DNA of 64,000 bases from Monoplex corrugatus (lineage: Eukaryota > Mollusca > Gastropoda > Littorinimorpha > Ranellidae): the NCBI GenBank assembly GCA_030674185.1, contig JAPXFY010000022.1:2406593-2470592 (forward strand), given 5' to 3'. Position 1 is the first letter of the stretch; every line of letters begins with the position of its first letter. This document shows, piece after piece, positions 11,791 through 23,495 of the stretch. A model generated the notes under the pieces. It was not told the origin of the DNA. It worked only from the letters and a program-made list of their open reading frames with translations, and ran no database searches. Both the position numbers and the translations under genes were made by a program.

Positions 11791-12870
11791 ATTTTGTAAA
11801 CACATCCTCTGCAGTCGTGCCCAACATTGACAAGACTCATTGTGTAAACACACCTTGCAGTGTGCCCAACATGACAAGACTCATTGTGTTAAACACACCT
11901 TGCAGTGTGCCCAACATGACAAGACTCATTGTGTACAACACACCTTGCAGTGTGCCCAACATGACAAGACTCATTGTGTACAACACACCTGCAGTGTGCC
12001 CAACATGACAAGACTCATTGTGTACAACACACCTTGCAGTGTGCCCAACATGACAAGACTCATTGTGTATAACACACCTTGCAGTGTGCCCAACATGACA
12101 AGACTCATTGTGTATAACACACCTTGCAGTGTGCCCAACAAGACAAGACTCATTGTGTACAACACACCTTGCAGTGTGCCCAACATGACAAGACTCATTG
12201 TGTACAACACACCTTGCAGTGTGCCCAACATGACAAGACTCATTGTGTATAACACACCCTGCAGTGTGCCCAACATGACAAGACTCATTGTGTACAACAC
12301 ACCTTGCAGTGTGCCCAACATGACAAGACTCATTGTGTATAACACACCTTGCAGTGTGCCCAACATGACAAGACTCATTGTGTACAACACACCTTGCAGT
12401 GTGCCCAACATGACAAGACTCATTGTGTATAACACACCTTGCAGTGTGCCCAACATGACAAGACTCATTGTGTATAACACACCTTGCAGTGTGCCCAACA
12501 TGACAAGACTCATTGTGTATAACACACCCTGCAGTGTGCCCAACATGACAAGACTCATTGTGTATAACACACCTTGCAGTGTGCCCAACATGACAAGACT
12601 CATTGTGTACAACACACCTTGCAGTGTGCCCAACATGACAAGACTCATTGTGTATAACATACCTTGCAGTGTGCCCAACATGACAAGACTCATTGTGTAC
12701 AACACACCTTGCAGTGTGCCCAACATGACAAGACTCATTGTGTATAACACACCCTGCAGCGTGCCCAACATGACAAGACTCATTGTGTATAACACACCTT
12801 GCAGTGTGCCCAACATGACAAGACTCATTGTGTACAACACACCCTGCAGTGTGCCCAACATGACATCACA
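11791..12870. repeat. 45-bp minisatellite
   Basis: About 23 units containing 'cattgtgtacaacacacc' and 'gcagtgtgcccaacatgac'. Because 45 is divisible by three and the unit has no stop in several frames, open frames of 347 (+) and 327 (-) codons arise. Unit variants are nearly all synonymous-looking C/T changes at the same two positions (gtaC/Taac, accT/Ctgc), but they fall the same way on both strands' frames, so there is no sign of protein selection. Confidence 0.95.
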
Positions 12871-12994
12871 CAATATGCACTGATGTGTTAAAATTGTACC
12901 AGGAAGGTTTACATAAGTTATGCCCCACTTGACTGTGTACAGTTTTGGATACAAAGTACGTAAGGATCCTCACGCGATATGTAATGTCCATTAT

Positions 12995-13738
12995 GCCATT
13001 ACACTAGAAATAGAAAGCAAAGGTAAGGGGCTGGAACTAAACAGCAGGAAGACTGAAGTCATGGTGATCAGTAAAAAACATGAAATCCCCTTATGCAAAA
13101 TAACAGCAAACGGCAAAACCTTGAGACAGGTTGAGAAGTTTAAATACCTGGGAACGATCATTTCACCAGACGGCAGATGCACATCAGAAATAGCCAGCAG
13201 AATCGGCCAAGCCAAAACAGCATTCAAGAAGATGAAAAGCATTCTTACCAACAAATACCTATCAATTAACGTCAGGAAGAGAGTTCCTGAATGTTATATA
13301 GAACCAATACTGTTATACAGCTGTGAGGCGTGGACAGTCAACAAGCAAAGCCAGAACAAGATTGAGGCAGCCGAGATGTGGTTTCTAAGAAGAATGTTGA
13401 GAGTTCCACGGACAGCAAAGAAAACAAACGAGACAGTCTTGACGGAGGCAGACACAAGAAGACCATTCATAAGGAAGAAAAGGAAAAGACAAGCAACATT
13501 TATAGGCCATTTTATGAGGAAAGGGGAATTGGAGCACCTGGTCACAACGGGAAAGCTGGAGGGAAAGAGAGCATCAGGTAGATCCAGGGAGAAGACAGTA
13601 GACGGACTTGCAGAGTGGCTGAAGACAAAGAGGGTGGTAGAGATGCTTGAGGCAACAAGAGAGAGAGAGATGGAAGTCCATGATCGCCAACGCCATGCGG
13701 CAAGGCACCTGATGATGATGATGATGATGGTGCAAGGA
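12995..13738 (+). pseudogene. RTE-like LINE, 3' part of reverse transcriptase (copy a)
   Basis: One open frame of about 240 codons encodes the thumb and C-terminal region of a non-LTR reverse transcriptase: [84 protein letters not shown]. It lacks the catalytic palm. The 3' end is (GATGAT)n at about 13711-13730, the short-tandem tail expected of RTE-type elements. Related copies are at 36352-37432, 55976-56102 (-) and 58615-59545. Assignment to an RTE-like group rests on protein pattern and tail. Confidence 0.8.
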
Positions 13739-13970
13739 CTCCACCCAAGATGAGTTTATTTTGTTCTGAGCTGCCATGCGCTTTGGGATAACATTACATA
13801 ACCTGAATATTATCAACAGTCATGCTCATTTGCATTGAGCATGTTGGTGTCAGTAACGTACACTAATACTGTATGCAAATTTGTATTGTTTTTGTATAAG
13901 TCAACAGCACTTTCATCAAATTTATAATTGATGGTGCAAACTGAAGAACTTCCTGAATATGTACTGTATT
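13739..13970. other. No gene recognised
   Basis: About 230 bp of apparently unique sequence between the RTE-like tail and the R2-like dimer. Confidence 0.6.
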
Positions 13971-14720
13971 ATGGCTCCTCTAAGGATAAGCTTCCTCCTC
14001 AGATCTGTATATGACCTGCTCCCCTCCAATGCAAACTTAGTGAAATGGGGGAAATCAGACGACCCAGCATGTCCGCTCTGTCAGAAGAAACAAACAGTGG
14101 AACATGTCCTAAGCTCTTGCAAAGTAGCGCTAGCCCAAGAAAGGTATACATGGAGGCACAACCAAGTTCTGAAAGTGATCACAGATGTGGTTAGCGAAAA
14201 AACCATGACCCCAAACGCACCAATTGCTATGACAACGTTCTACAAAGCAGGAGGGAAACAGGTCTGGCCCGAAAGTGCTACGACAACCAGCACATTGCAA
14301 AAGGGTCTTCTGGATGGAGCAGTCGACTGGGAGTGTACAGCAGACCTCCCAGAGTGGAGAAATTACCCAGATGTCATCAGCAAGACAGGCATGAGACCAG
14401 ACATCGCTCTCCACTCTGACTCCTCGAAACAAGTGATTCTGATAGAACTCACTGTGCCATACGAAAGCAGAATGGAAGAAGCACATATCTACAAGACCGA
14501 AAAATACGCCGGTCTTGCCAGCACCCTGAAGAAAGCAGGTCTGCGGGTCAAAATCTTCGCCATAGAGGTCGGGGCAAGAGGGTTTGTGGGCACCTCCGCT
14601 TATGATCTCATGAAACAACTCGCCATTTCTGGCAAGAAGAGGACTAGAGCCCTTAAAGCGATGGCAGAGGCAGCAGAAAGGAGCTCAAGCTGGATCTGGG
14701 CAAGGAGGAACCAAAAGTGA
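13971..14720 (+). CDS. C-terminal CCHC knuckle and restriction-like endonuclease (fragment)
   Basis: An intact frame covers the last 249 residues of the element's polyprotein and ends at the natural stop (ARRNQK). It contains the knuckle CPLCQKKQTVEHVLSSC (C-x2-C-x7-H-x4-C) and the endonuclease motif GMRPDIALHSD followed by LIELTVPYES and YKTEKYAGL. These correspond to the PD-(D/E)xK-type domain that nicks target DNA in R2-type elements. An ATG lies in the flank at 13959, but the first element-derived codon is the Met at 13971. As a fragment without reverse transcriptase it is not an autonomous gene. Confidence 0.85.
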   Translation: MAPLRISFLLRSVYDLLPSNANLVKWGKSDDPACPLCQKKQTVEHVLSSCKVALAQERYTWRHNQVLKVITDVVSEKTMTPNAPIAMTTFYKAGGKQVWPESATTTSTLQKGLLDGAVDWECTADLPEWRNYPDVISKTGMRPDIALHSDSSKQVILIELTVPYESRMEEAHIYKTEKYAGLASTLKKAGLRVKIFAIEVGARGFVGTSAYDLMKQLAISGKKRTRALKAMAEAAERSSSWIWARRNQK

Positions 14721-14756
14721 ACTTCATAAGGACTAAATTCCCTACAGATGATGTGT

Positions 14757-14834
14757 GCCCCGTTAGCACATTGGTAAAACCGCGTACCGCAGTTCTGAAG
14801 CGCAGAATCGCCCAGGTTCGCTCCCCGGCGTGGG
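14757..14834 (+). other. tRNA-like module in the copy 2 3' UTR
   Basis: A-box-like 'ttagcacattggtaaa' and B-box-like 'caggttcgctcccc', about 35 nt apart, followed by an A-run. Copies at 18500-18577 and 925-1002 (-). The cloverleaf is degenerate. Confidence 0.6.
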
Positions 14835-15233
14835 AAAAAAAAAATAGACAACAGCAAAAGGGCATCCAGGAGTCATGACCTGGATGTGGCCCGGCCCCCC
14901 GAGAGTGTAAGGAATTCAGGGCCGAAACACTTGTCTAAAGGGGGTTACTTCTCTGAAGACCTTCTGTTGTCTAGCTCTCCATAGAGTTTCTTTCTACCTG
15001 CACATGGTCAATCCATTGACTTCCGGGAATAGTTCGGAGGACATTCGGGAAAGACCGAGGGACACTGCGAAAGACTAGATCTGCGGGCTTTGTGGGTTGG
15101 CTTCCCACCTTGCCTTTGATAACATGCCACGAGTTCTTTAAATGAAAGATGCTCCCAGGATTCACCGAAAGGGGGAGAGAATGATGAATCCATCGGCAAT
15201 GACTCCATCACGACTGGAAACGCACAACGGACC

Positions 15234-18200
15234 ATGATTAATGACCAGTTGGAATTTCCGTGTGCGTGTGGAAGGAGATTCACCACCAAACGCGGCATGA
15301 AGATCCACAGGACAAAAATGGGCTGTTTGAAGACACATACGAACCAGCAGCAGCGCACTGCGATAGCAGGTGAGACGTTGGATGACCAAGGCCAGGATTT
15401 AAACCACAGTGCCAAGGACATCCACGCTGACGGTTCTGATGCGGATTTTGCACAAGCTCTTAACGCCAAACGTGGAAAACTCAATTTGCCGCCTGCCGGT
15501 GCAAAAGAACAATGGGAGAAATTAGATGAGGAACTTGTCCTTAAGCTGAATGCGCTAATAGGGAACAGTACGCTGGAACACAAACTTGACACATACGGAG
15601 ACATCATATACTCTATCTGCAGGGACACTTATGGAGTGAAGCAGCCAAAGACAAAAACGCCTCCCCAGAAATCCAGAAGACAGCAACAGATGGAGAGCAT
15701 CCGGAGGGAGAAAAGGAAGCTTAAAAAGCGAATGAAAACTGCCTCAGAATTCGAGAAGCAAGGGCTCCTGGAACTCTGGAAAGATCTGAAGGCCAAACAC
15801 AATGCTCTCAGCAAAGTGGAATCAGCAAGGCGAAGAAAGAGCAAAAAGAAGAAGACTCAAGATCGTTTCTTCAAAGATCCCTTTGACTTTGCAAGAAAGC
15901 TGTTTGAACAACCCAAATCAGGGACTCACACAGTGGGCAAGGAAACCCTAGAGCAGCATCTCAGGGAAACATATTCCGATTCTCAGCGCGAGGCACCACT
16001 TGAAATCCAGAATCTGGTTTGGCCTGCAGCGCCAGAAGGAAAATTCAATAACAAACCACCAACACTGGATGAAGTGAAGAACGTAGTAAAGAAAGCCAGA
16101 GCCAAGTCAGCACCTGGACCAAACGGAATACCATACCTGCTCTACAAGAAATGCCCAAAAGTGCTCGAGTGGCTCCACAAGATGATTCGATCAGCATGGA
16201 GGAACCAGAAGATCAGCGACCAATGGATGAGAGCTGAAGGAGTGTACATTCCGAAGGAGCAGAACTCCAGCAGCATCAATCAGTTCAGGCCAATATCACT
16301 TCTGAACGTCGAGGGGAAAATCTTCTTCTCTGTTATGGCAGCAAGATTGACAAAATACCTGACTGAAAACAAGTATCTGGATATGTCAGTCCAAAAGGGA
16401 GGCATACCAGGAATGCCTGGATGCTTGGAACATGCCACGTTGATTTGGGATGCCATCCAAAAAGCAAGAACAGAGAAGAGAGACATTGACGTAGTTTGGC
16501 TTGATCTGGCGAATGCATATGGATCAGTTCCACACGATATGATCCAGCTGGCTCTTGAAATGTATCACATCCCAGAAAACATCCGAACAATGCTGAGGAA
16601 GTATTTCCAAGGGTTCTCAATGCGGTTCTCTACCAAAGAATACACCACGGACTGGATAGACCTAGAGGTGGACATTGCAATGGGCTGTGCAATCTCTCCC
16701 ATACTGTTCGTGTTGGCAATGGAAGTCATCTTGAAAGCTGCAATGAAGAGTTCAGGTCCAGTGAATCTGGGAGATGGATACCAGATGCCTCCTCTGAAAG
16801 CTTTCATGGATGACACAACAGTCTTGTCCACGGATGAGGAAGAGACACACCGAATCTTAAAGCAGCTGGATGAGCTGGTGGCCTCTTCAAGAATGAGGTT
16901 CAAACCTAAGAAATCCCGAAGTCTCTCACTGCGAAAAGGAAAAGTGGCAGATTCAGTCAAATTCATGGTAGCCAACCAAGCCATCCCCACTGTCACAGAA
17001 GAGCCAGTAAAAAGTCTCGGAAGATGGTATGATGACTCCCTGAAAGACACACAAAGGGGATGTGAAACCAAGCAAACAGCAGAAGAAGGCCTGAAGAAAA
17101 TAGATAACTGCGGACTGCCAGGCAAATACAAAGTCTGGTGTCTACAGTTCATGCTGATACCAAAGCTGCTGTGGCCACTGCTAATCTATGACATTTGCAC
17201 CAGCACAGTCGAAGCAATGGAAGCCAAAATCAACAAATACACAAGAAAATGGCTCGGTGTCCCACCTGGTCTCACTGATGTTGCATTCTACTGTCGTCAA
17301 GCAATGCTGAAGCTACCTCTTAAATCCATAGTGGAGGAATACAAAGTTGGAAAAGCAAGACTGTTGAGCATGCTGGAGGAATCGGAAGACAACATCGTGA
17401 GATCAGTTCATCCAAAGCTGAGAACTGGCAGAAAGTGGAAAGTCCAAGAGGCTGTAAACAATGCGAAGAGAAACCTCAGCATCAAAGAAATAATTGGACA
17501 CACGCAAACCAACAGACAGGGACTGGGAGCAACAAAAATGCAGTGGTGGTCCAAAGCCAAAGGGAAGGAAAAAAGAGACATGATCATACAGGAGTTGAAG
17601 GAAGAAGAAGATGTCAAAAGAGTGCAGAAGGCAGTCCAGCAAGGTCAACAGGGGCAATGGACAACATGGGACAGTGCACTCCAAAGAAGTCTCAGCTGGA
17701 ACGATATGTGGCACATGGCTCCTCTAAGGATAAGCTTCCTCCTCAGATCTGTATATGACCTGCTCCCCTCCAATGCAAACTTAGTGAAATGGGGGAAATC
17801 AGACGACCCAGCATGTCCGCTCTGTCAGAAGAAACAAACAGTGGAACATGTCCTAAGCTCTTGCAAAGTAGCGCTAGCCCAAGGAAGGTTACATGGAGGC
17901 ACAACCAAGTTCTGAAAGTGATCACAGATGTGGTTAGCGAAAAAACCATGACCCCAAACGCACCAATTGCTATGACAACGTTCTACAAAGCAGGAGGGAA
18001 ACAGGTCTGGCCCGAAAGTGCTACGACAACCAGCACATTGCAAAAGGGTCTTCTGGATGGAGCAGTCGACTGGGAGTGTACAGCAGACCTCCCAGAGTGG
18101 AGAAATTACCCAGATGTCATCAGCAAGACAGGCATGAGACCAGACATCGCTCTCCACTCTGACTCCTCGAAACAAGTGATTCTGATAGAACTCACTGTGC

Positions 18201-18463
18201 CATACGAAAGCAGAATGGAAGAAGCACATATCTACAAGACCGAAAAATACGCCGGTCTTGCCAGCACCCTGAAGAAAGCAGGTCTGCGGGTCAAAATCTT
18301 CGCCATAGAGGTCGGGGCAAGAGGGTTTGTGGGCACCTCCGCTTATGATCTCATGAAACAACTCGCCATTTCTGGCAAGAAGAGGACTAGAGCCCTTAAA
18401 GCGATGGCAGAGGCAGCAGAAAGGAGCTCAAGCTGGATCTGGGCAAGGAGGAACCAAAAGTGA
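15234..18463 (+). pseudogene. Single-ORF retrotransposon polyprotein with one frameshift
   Basis: The frame opens after a stop at 15120, and its first Met is at 15234. Residues 10-31 form a C-x-C-x12-H-x5-C finger (CACGRRFTTKRGMKIHRTKM plus GC). A basic region lies at about 140-210. Reverse transcriptase follows: SAPGPNG about 292, RPISLLN about 352, WLDLANAYGSVPH about 421, GCAISPILF about 483, catalytic FMDD about 524, then a thumb. The CCHC knuckle is at about 862-878. A one-base deletion near 17889, relative to the other two copies, ends this frame at 17915; the endonuclease (GMRPDIALHSD, LIELTVP) continues in another frame to 18463. Without the deletion the protein would be about 1076 residues, in the range for R2-type elements. 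The deletion could be a real inactivation or a sequencing error. Confidence 0.9.
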
Positions 18464-18499
18464 ACTTCATAAGGACTAAATTCCCTACAGATGATGTGT

Positions 18500-18577
18500 G
18501 CCCCGTTAGCACATTGGTAAAACCGCGTACCGCAGTTCTGAAGCGCAGAATCGCCCAGGTTCGCTCCCCGGCGTGGG
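18500..18577 (+). other. tRNA-like module in the copy 3 3' UTR
   Basis: Same module as at 14757-14834. It is followed at 18588-18715 by a foldback: 'tagacaacag' pairs with 'ctgttgtcta', enclosing an 8-bp hairpin (CATCCAGG/CCTGGATG) and a GGCCC/GGGCC pair. Confidence 0.6.
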
Positions 18578-18744
18578 AAAAAAAAATAGACAACAGCAGA
18601 AGGGCATCCAGGAGTCATGACCTGGATGTGGCCCGGCCCCCCGAGAGTGTAAGGAATTCAGGGCCGAAACACTTGTCTAAAGGGGGTTACTTCTCTGAAG
18701 ACCTTCTGTTGTCTAGCTCTCCATAGAGTTTCTTTCTACCTGCA

Positions 18745-18844
18745 TTGTTCACACACCTTTTCAGAAGGGGTTATGGCCAATGTTAAAGGTCTGAGGTATT
18801 GTGTGTGTGTGTGTGTGTGTGTGTCTGTGTATGTGTATGTGTAT

Positions 18845-18902
<58 letters not shown>

Positions 18903-19130
18903 ATGAACCATAACCCATGTGTACAAACTGTACATGAACCATGGCCTTGTGTCACTATGTGTGTGTAGCGATCTCAGAGTGTGAAAGCACCACAACAGGT
19001 GGCAGGGGGAACTAAGACATCACCTGATGACAACAGTATCAATATCAGGACCTCACAACTACTCACACCACCAGTGAAGAACTATTCACCTGGCGCCTGG
19101 GAGGGGGGGGGGAGGTAGTCTGTGAAAACC
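18745..19130. other. TG microsatellite and gene-free spacer
   Basis: (TG)n with TGTA interruptions lies at 18799-18900. The flanks hold a short 'tgtacatgaaccat' duplication and a poly-G run near 19102-19111. No gene seen. Confidence 0.85.
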
Positions 19131-22100
19131 AATGATACATGGGCCACTGAACTACAGGTATCATCATCCTGTACATGGGCCACTGAACTACAGGTATCAT
19201 CACCCTATACATGGGCCACTGAACTACAGGTATCATCATCATCCTATACATGGGCCACTGAACTACAGGTATCATCACCCTGTACATGGGCCACTGAACT
19301 ACAGGTATCATCATCACCCTGTACATGGGCACTGAACTACAGGTATCATCATCACCCTACACATGGGCCACTGAACTACAGGTATCATCATCACCCTGTA
19401 CATGGGCCACTGAACTACAGGTATCATCACCCTGTACATAGGCCACTGAACTACAGGTATCATCACCCTGTACATGGGCCACTGAACTACAGGTATCATC
19501 ACCCTGTACATGGGCCACTGAACTACAGGTATCATCACCACCCTGTACATGGGCCACTGAACTACAGGTATCATCATCACCCTGTACATAGGCCACAGAA
19601 CTACAGGTATCATCATCACCCTGTACATGGGCCACTGAACTACAGGTATCATCACCACCTGTACATGGGCCACTGAACTACAGGTATCATCATCACCCTG
19701 TACATGGGCCACTGAACTACAGGTATCATCACCCTATACATGGGCCACTGAACTACAGGTATCATCATCACCCTGTACATGGGCCACTGAACTACAGGTA
19801 TCATCATCACTCTATACATGGGCCACTGAACTACAGGTATCATCACCCTGTACATGGGCCACTGAACTACAGGTATCATCATCACTCTATACATGGGCCA
19901 CTGAACTACAGGTATCATCACCCTGTACATGGGCCACTGAACTACAGGTATCATCACCCTGTATATGGGCCACTGAACTACAGGTATCATCATCACCCTG
20001 TACATGGGCCACTGAACTACAGGTATCATCATCACCCTGTACATGGGCCACTGAACTACAGGTATCATCATCACCCTGTACATGGGCCACTGAACTACAG
20101 GTATCATCACCTGTACATGGGCCACTGAACTACAGGTATCATCATCACCCTATACATGGGCCACTGAACTACAGGTATCATCACCCTATACATGGGCCAC
20201 TGAACTACAGGTATCATCACCCTGTACATGGGCCACTGAACTACAGGTATCATCATCACCCTGTACATGGGCCACTGAACTACAGGTATCATCATCACCC
20301 TATACATGGGCCACTGAACTACAGGTATCATCATCATCCTATACATGGGCCACTGAACTACAGGTATCATCATCACCCTAAAACATGGGCCACTGAACTA
20401 CAGGTATCATCACCCTATACATGGGCCACTGAACTACAGGTATCATCATCACCCTGTACATGGGCCACTGAACTACAGGTATCATCATCACCCTATACAT
20501 GGGCCACTGAACTACAGGTATCATCACCCTATACATGGGCCACTGAACTACAGGTATCACCACCCTATACATGGGCCACTGAACTACAGGTATCATCATC
20601 ACCCTATACATGGGCCACTGAACTACAGGTATCATCATCACCCTATACATGGGCCACTGAACTACAGGTATCATCACCACCCTATACATGGGCCACTGAA
20701 CTACAGGTATCATCACTCTGTACATGGGCCACTGAACTACAGGTATCATCACCACCCTATACATGGGCCACTGAACTACAGGTATCATCACCACCCTGTA
20801 CATGGGCCACTGAGCTACAGGTATCATCACCCTATACATGGGCCACTGAACTACAGGTATCATCATCACCCTATACATGGGCCACTGAACTACAGGTATC
20901 ATCACCATCCTATACATGGGCCACTGAACTACAGGTATCATCATCACCCTGTACATGGGCCACTGAACTACAGGTATCATCATCACTCTGTACATGGGCC
21001 ACTGAACTACAGGTATCATCATCACCCTATACATGGGCCAATGAACTACAGGTATCATCATCACCCTATACATGGGCCACTGAACTACAGGTATCATCAC
21101 CCTATACATGGGCCACTGAACTACAGGTATCATCATCACCCTATACATGGGCCACTGAACTACAGGTATCATCACCCTGTACATGGGCCATTGAACTACA
21201 GGTATCATCATCACCCTGTACATGGGCCACTGAACTACAGGTATCATCACCCTGTACATGGGCCACTGAACTACAGGTATCATCATCACCCTGTACATGG
21301 GCCACTGAACTACAGGTATCATCACCCTGTACATGGGCCACTGAACTACAGGTATCATCATCACCCTGTACATGGGCCACTGAACTACAGGTATCATCAC
21401 CCTATACATGGGCCACTGAACTACAGGCATCATCATCACCCTATACATGGGCCACTGAACTACAGGTATCATCACCCTGTACATGGGCCACTGAACTACA
21501 GGCATCATCATCACCCTGTACATGGGCCACTGAACTACAGGTATCATCATCACCCTGTACATGGGCCACTGAACTACAGGCATCATCATCACCCTGTACA
21601 TGGGCCACTGAACTACAGGTATCATCACCCTGTACATGGGCCACTGAACTACAGGCATCATCATCACCCTATACATGAGCCACTGAACTACAGGTATCAT
21701 CATCACCCTGTACATGGGCCATTGAACTACAGGTATCACCATCACCCTATACATGGGCCATTGAACTACAGGTATCATCATCACCCTATACATGGGCCAC
21801 TGAACTACAGGTATCACCATCACCCTATACATGGGCCACTGAACTACAGGTATCATCATCACCCTGTACATGGGCCACTGAACTACAGGTATCATCATCA
21901 CCCTGTACATGGGCCACTGAACTACAGGTATCATCATCACCCTGTACATGGGCCACTGAACTACAGGTATCATCATCATCGTATACATGGGCCACTGAAC
22001 TACAGGTATCATCATCACCCTGTACATGGGCCACTGAACTACAGGTATCATCATCACCCTGTACATGGGCCACTGAACTACAGGTATCATCATCACCCTG

Positions 22101-22215
22101 TACATGGGCCACTGAACTACAGGTATCATCATCACCCTGTACATGGGCCACTGAGCTACAGGTATCATCACCCTATACATGGGCCACTGAACTACAGGTA
22201 TCATCATCACCCTTA
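19131..22215. repeat. 36/39-bp minisatellite (about 3.1 kb)
   Basis: About 80 units containing 'catgggccactgaactacag' and 'gtatcatcacc'. The unit is 36 or 39 bp depending on the number of ATC triplets. Recurrent variants (cctGta/cctAta, one versus two ATC) are intermixed, with local runs of the same pair repeated near 21100-21400. All length changes are multiples of three, which leaves frames of up to 659 codons open on both strands. Confidence 0.97.
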
Positions 22216-22404
22216 TCAACTCCACACCTCCCTCTCCCATCCCCCTGTCCCCCACCACCCACACCACCTTCCCCAACACCCCCTCTCTACAGTTCCTCCT
22301 CCATCTCCTACCCTCTGAACTTTCTGTCTTTTTGAAGTCTGCACACTCCATGAACATTTCTGGAGAACCACCCCACTACAAAACGCCTTTACCGTCTTTT
22401 TAAT
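22216..22404. other. No gene recognised
   Basis: C-rich spacer, then about 100 bp of unique-looking sequence. Confidence 0.6.
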
Positions 22405-22600
22405 TAATGATACATTTCCCGTCTTTGCCACACACTGCTACATTTCCACATGTGCCACCCAAGAAAGAAAACAGTCGGCATGTGTGCATAATGATACATT
22501 TCCCGTCTTTGCCACACACTGCTACACTTCCACATGTGCCACCCAAGAAAGAAAACAGTCGGTTTCTGTGCATAATGATCATTTTTCTCACTTTGCCAAA
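22405..22600. repeat. 83-bp tandem duplication
   Basis: About 2.4 copies beginning at 22408, 22491 and 22574, with 'catttcccgtctttgccac' and 'ccacccaagaaagaaaac'. Confidence 0.9.
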
Positions 22601-22734
22601 CACTGCTACGTTTTACATTCTGCCATCTGCTATCAAAGTGTGTTTGTCGTACATGGAAACTGCTGGTCACTTCCAACTATTCAAGGATAAAGTCAGAGAT
22701 AAAGAAGGGAACGTCCTTGTGGACTAGTTCCTCT

Positions 22735-23495
22735 ACGTCACAGATAAAGAGGCGAAAGTCCATGCGGACCATTTTCCATCAATCAGAGATAAAGAAAAGA
22801 AAGTCCATGTGGACTATTTTCCATCAAACAGAGACAAAGAAAAAGTCCATGTGGACTGTTTTCCATACGTCTGAAATAAAGAAGGAAAAGTCCATTGGAT
22901 TGGTTTTCATAAATCAGAGGTAAAAAAGGGAAAGTCCATGTGGACTGTTTTCTATAACCCAGAGACAAAGAAAACAAAGTCCATGTGGACTGTTTTCTAT
23001 AACCCAGAAACAAAGAAAACAAAGTCCATGTGGACTGTTTTCTATAACCCAGAAACAAAGAAAACAAAGTCCATGTGGACTGTTTTCTATAACCCAGAAA
23101 CAAAGCAAAGAAAGTCCATGTGACTGTTTTCCATAACCCAGAAACAAAGCAAAGAAAGTCCATGTGACTGTTTTCCATAACCCAGAAACAAAGAAAACAA
23201 AGTCCATGTGGACTGTTTTCCATAACCCAGAAACAAAGAAAACAAAGTCCATGTGGACTGTTTTCTATAACCCAGAAACAAAGAAAACAAGTCCATGTGG
23301 ACTGTTTTCTATAACCCAGAAACAAAGCAAAGAAAGTCCATGTGACTGTTTTCCATAACCCAGAAACAAAGAAAACAAAGTCCATGTGGACTGTTTTCCA
23401 TAACCCAGAAACAAAGCAAAGAAAGTCCATGTGACTGTTTTCCATAACCCAGAAACAAAGAAAACAAAGTCCATGTGGACTGTTTTCCATAACAA
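22735..23495. repeat. 45-bp minisatellite
   Basis: About 17 units containing 'gtccatgtggactgttttcc' and 'acccagaaacaaag'. The left end is more diverged (22735-22930) and the right end nearly uniform. Some units have lost one G of 'gtgGac'. The unit core GTCCATGTGGAC is almost palindromic. Confidence 0.95.

Larger units (their letters stand above)
13971..14998 (+). mobile_element. R2-superclade retrotransposon, copy 2 (5'-truncated, upstream half of a dimer)
   Basis: Begins abruptly at 'atggctcctctaagg', inside the coding region, and runs through the 3' UTR to 'tttctttctacc'. TGCA (14999-15002) then separates it from the first base of the full-length copy 3. Over the roughly 1030 bp they share, copies 2 and 3 differ at only a handful of positions, including an A-run length, one substitution near 14139 and one in the 3' UTR. 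Both are clearly more distant from copy 1. Confidence 0.9.
15003..18740 (+). mobile_element. R2-superclade retrotransposon, copy 3 (near full length, downstream half of a dimer)
   Basis: About 3.74 kb: a 5' UTR of about 230 bp, one long ORF with a single frameshift, and a 3' UTR of about 277 bp with tRNA-like and foldback segments. It starts right after the end of copy 2 and is flanked on both sides by TGCA (14999-15002 and 18741-18744). That is either a 4-bp target duplication or part of the element end. The overall plan (N-terminal zinc finger, reverse transcriptase, CCHC, C-terminal restriction-like endonuclease, single ORF) is that of R2, NeSL and Hero-type non-LTR elements. Confidence 0.9.

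Noticed and set aside
11840..12883. 347-codon repeat protein on + and 327 on -
   Set aside because: Both strands open because the unit is 45 bp. Variants fall at the same positions irrespective of frame.
14757..14834. Functional tRNA gene
   Set aside because: A-box and B-box are recognisable but the acceptor and anticodon stems do not pair properly, and it occurs only as part of the retrotransposon 3' UTR.
20378..22357. 659-codon minus-strand ORF (MIPVVQWPMYRV repeats)
   Set aside because: Pure product of the 36/39-bp minisatellite. The opposite strand is open too, there is no domain, and the unit variants show no coding bias.
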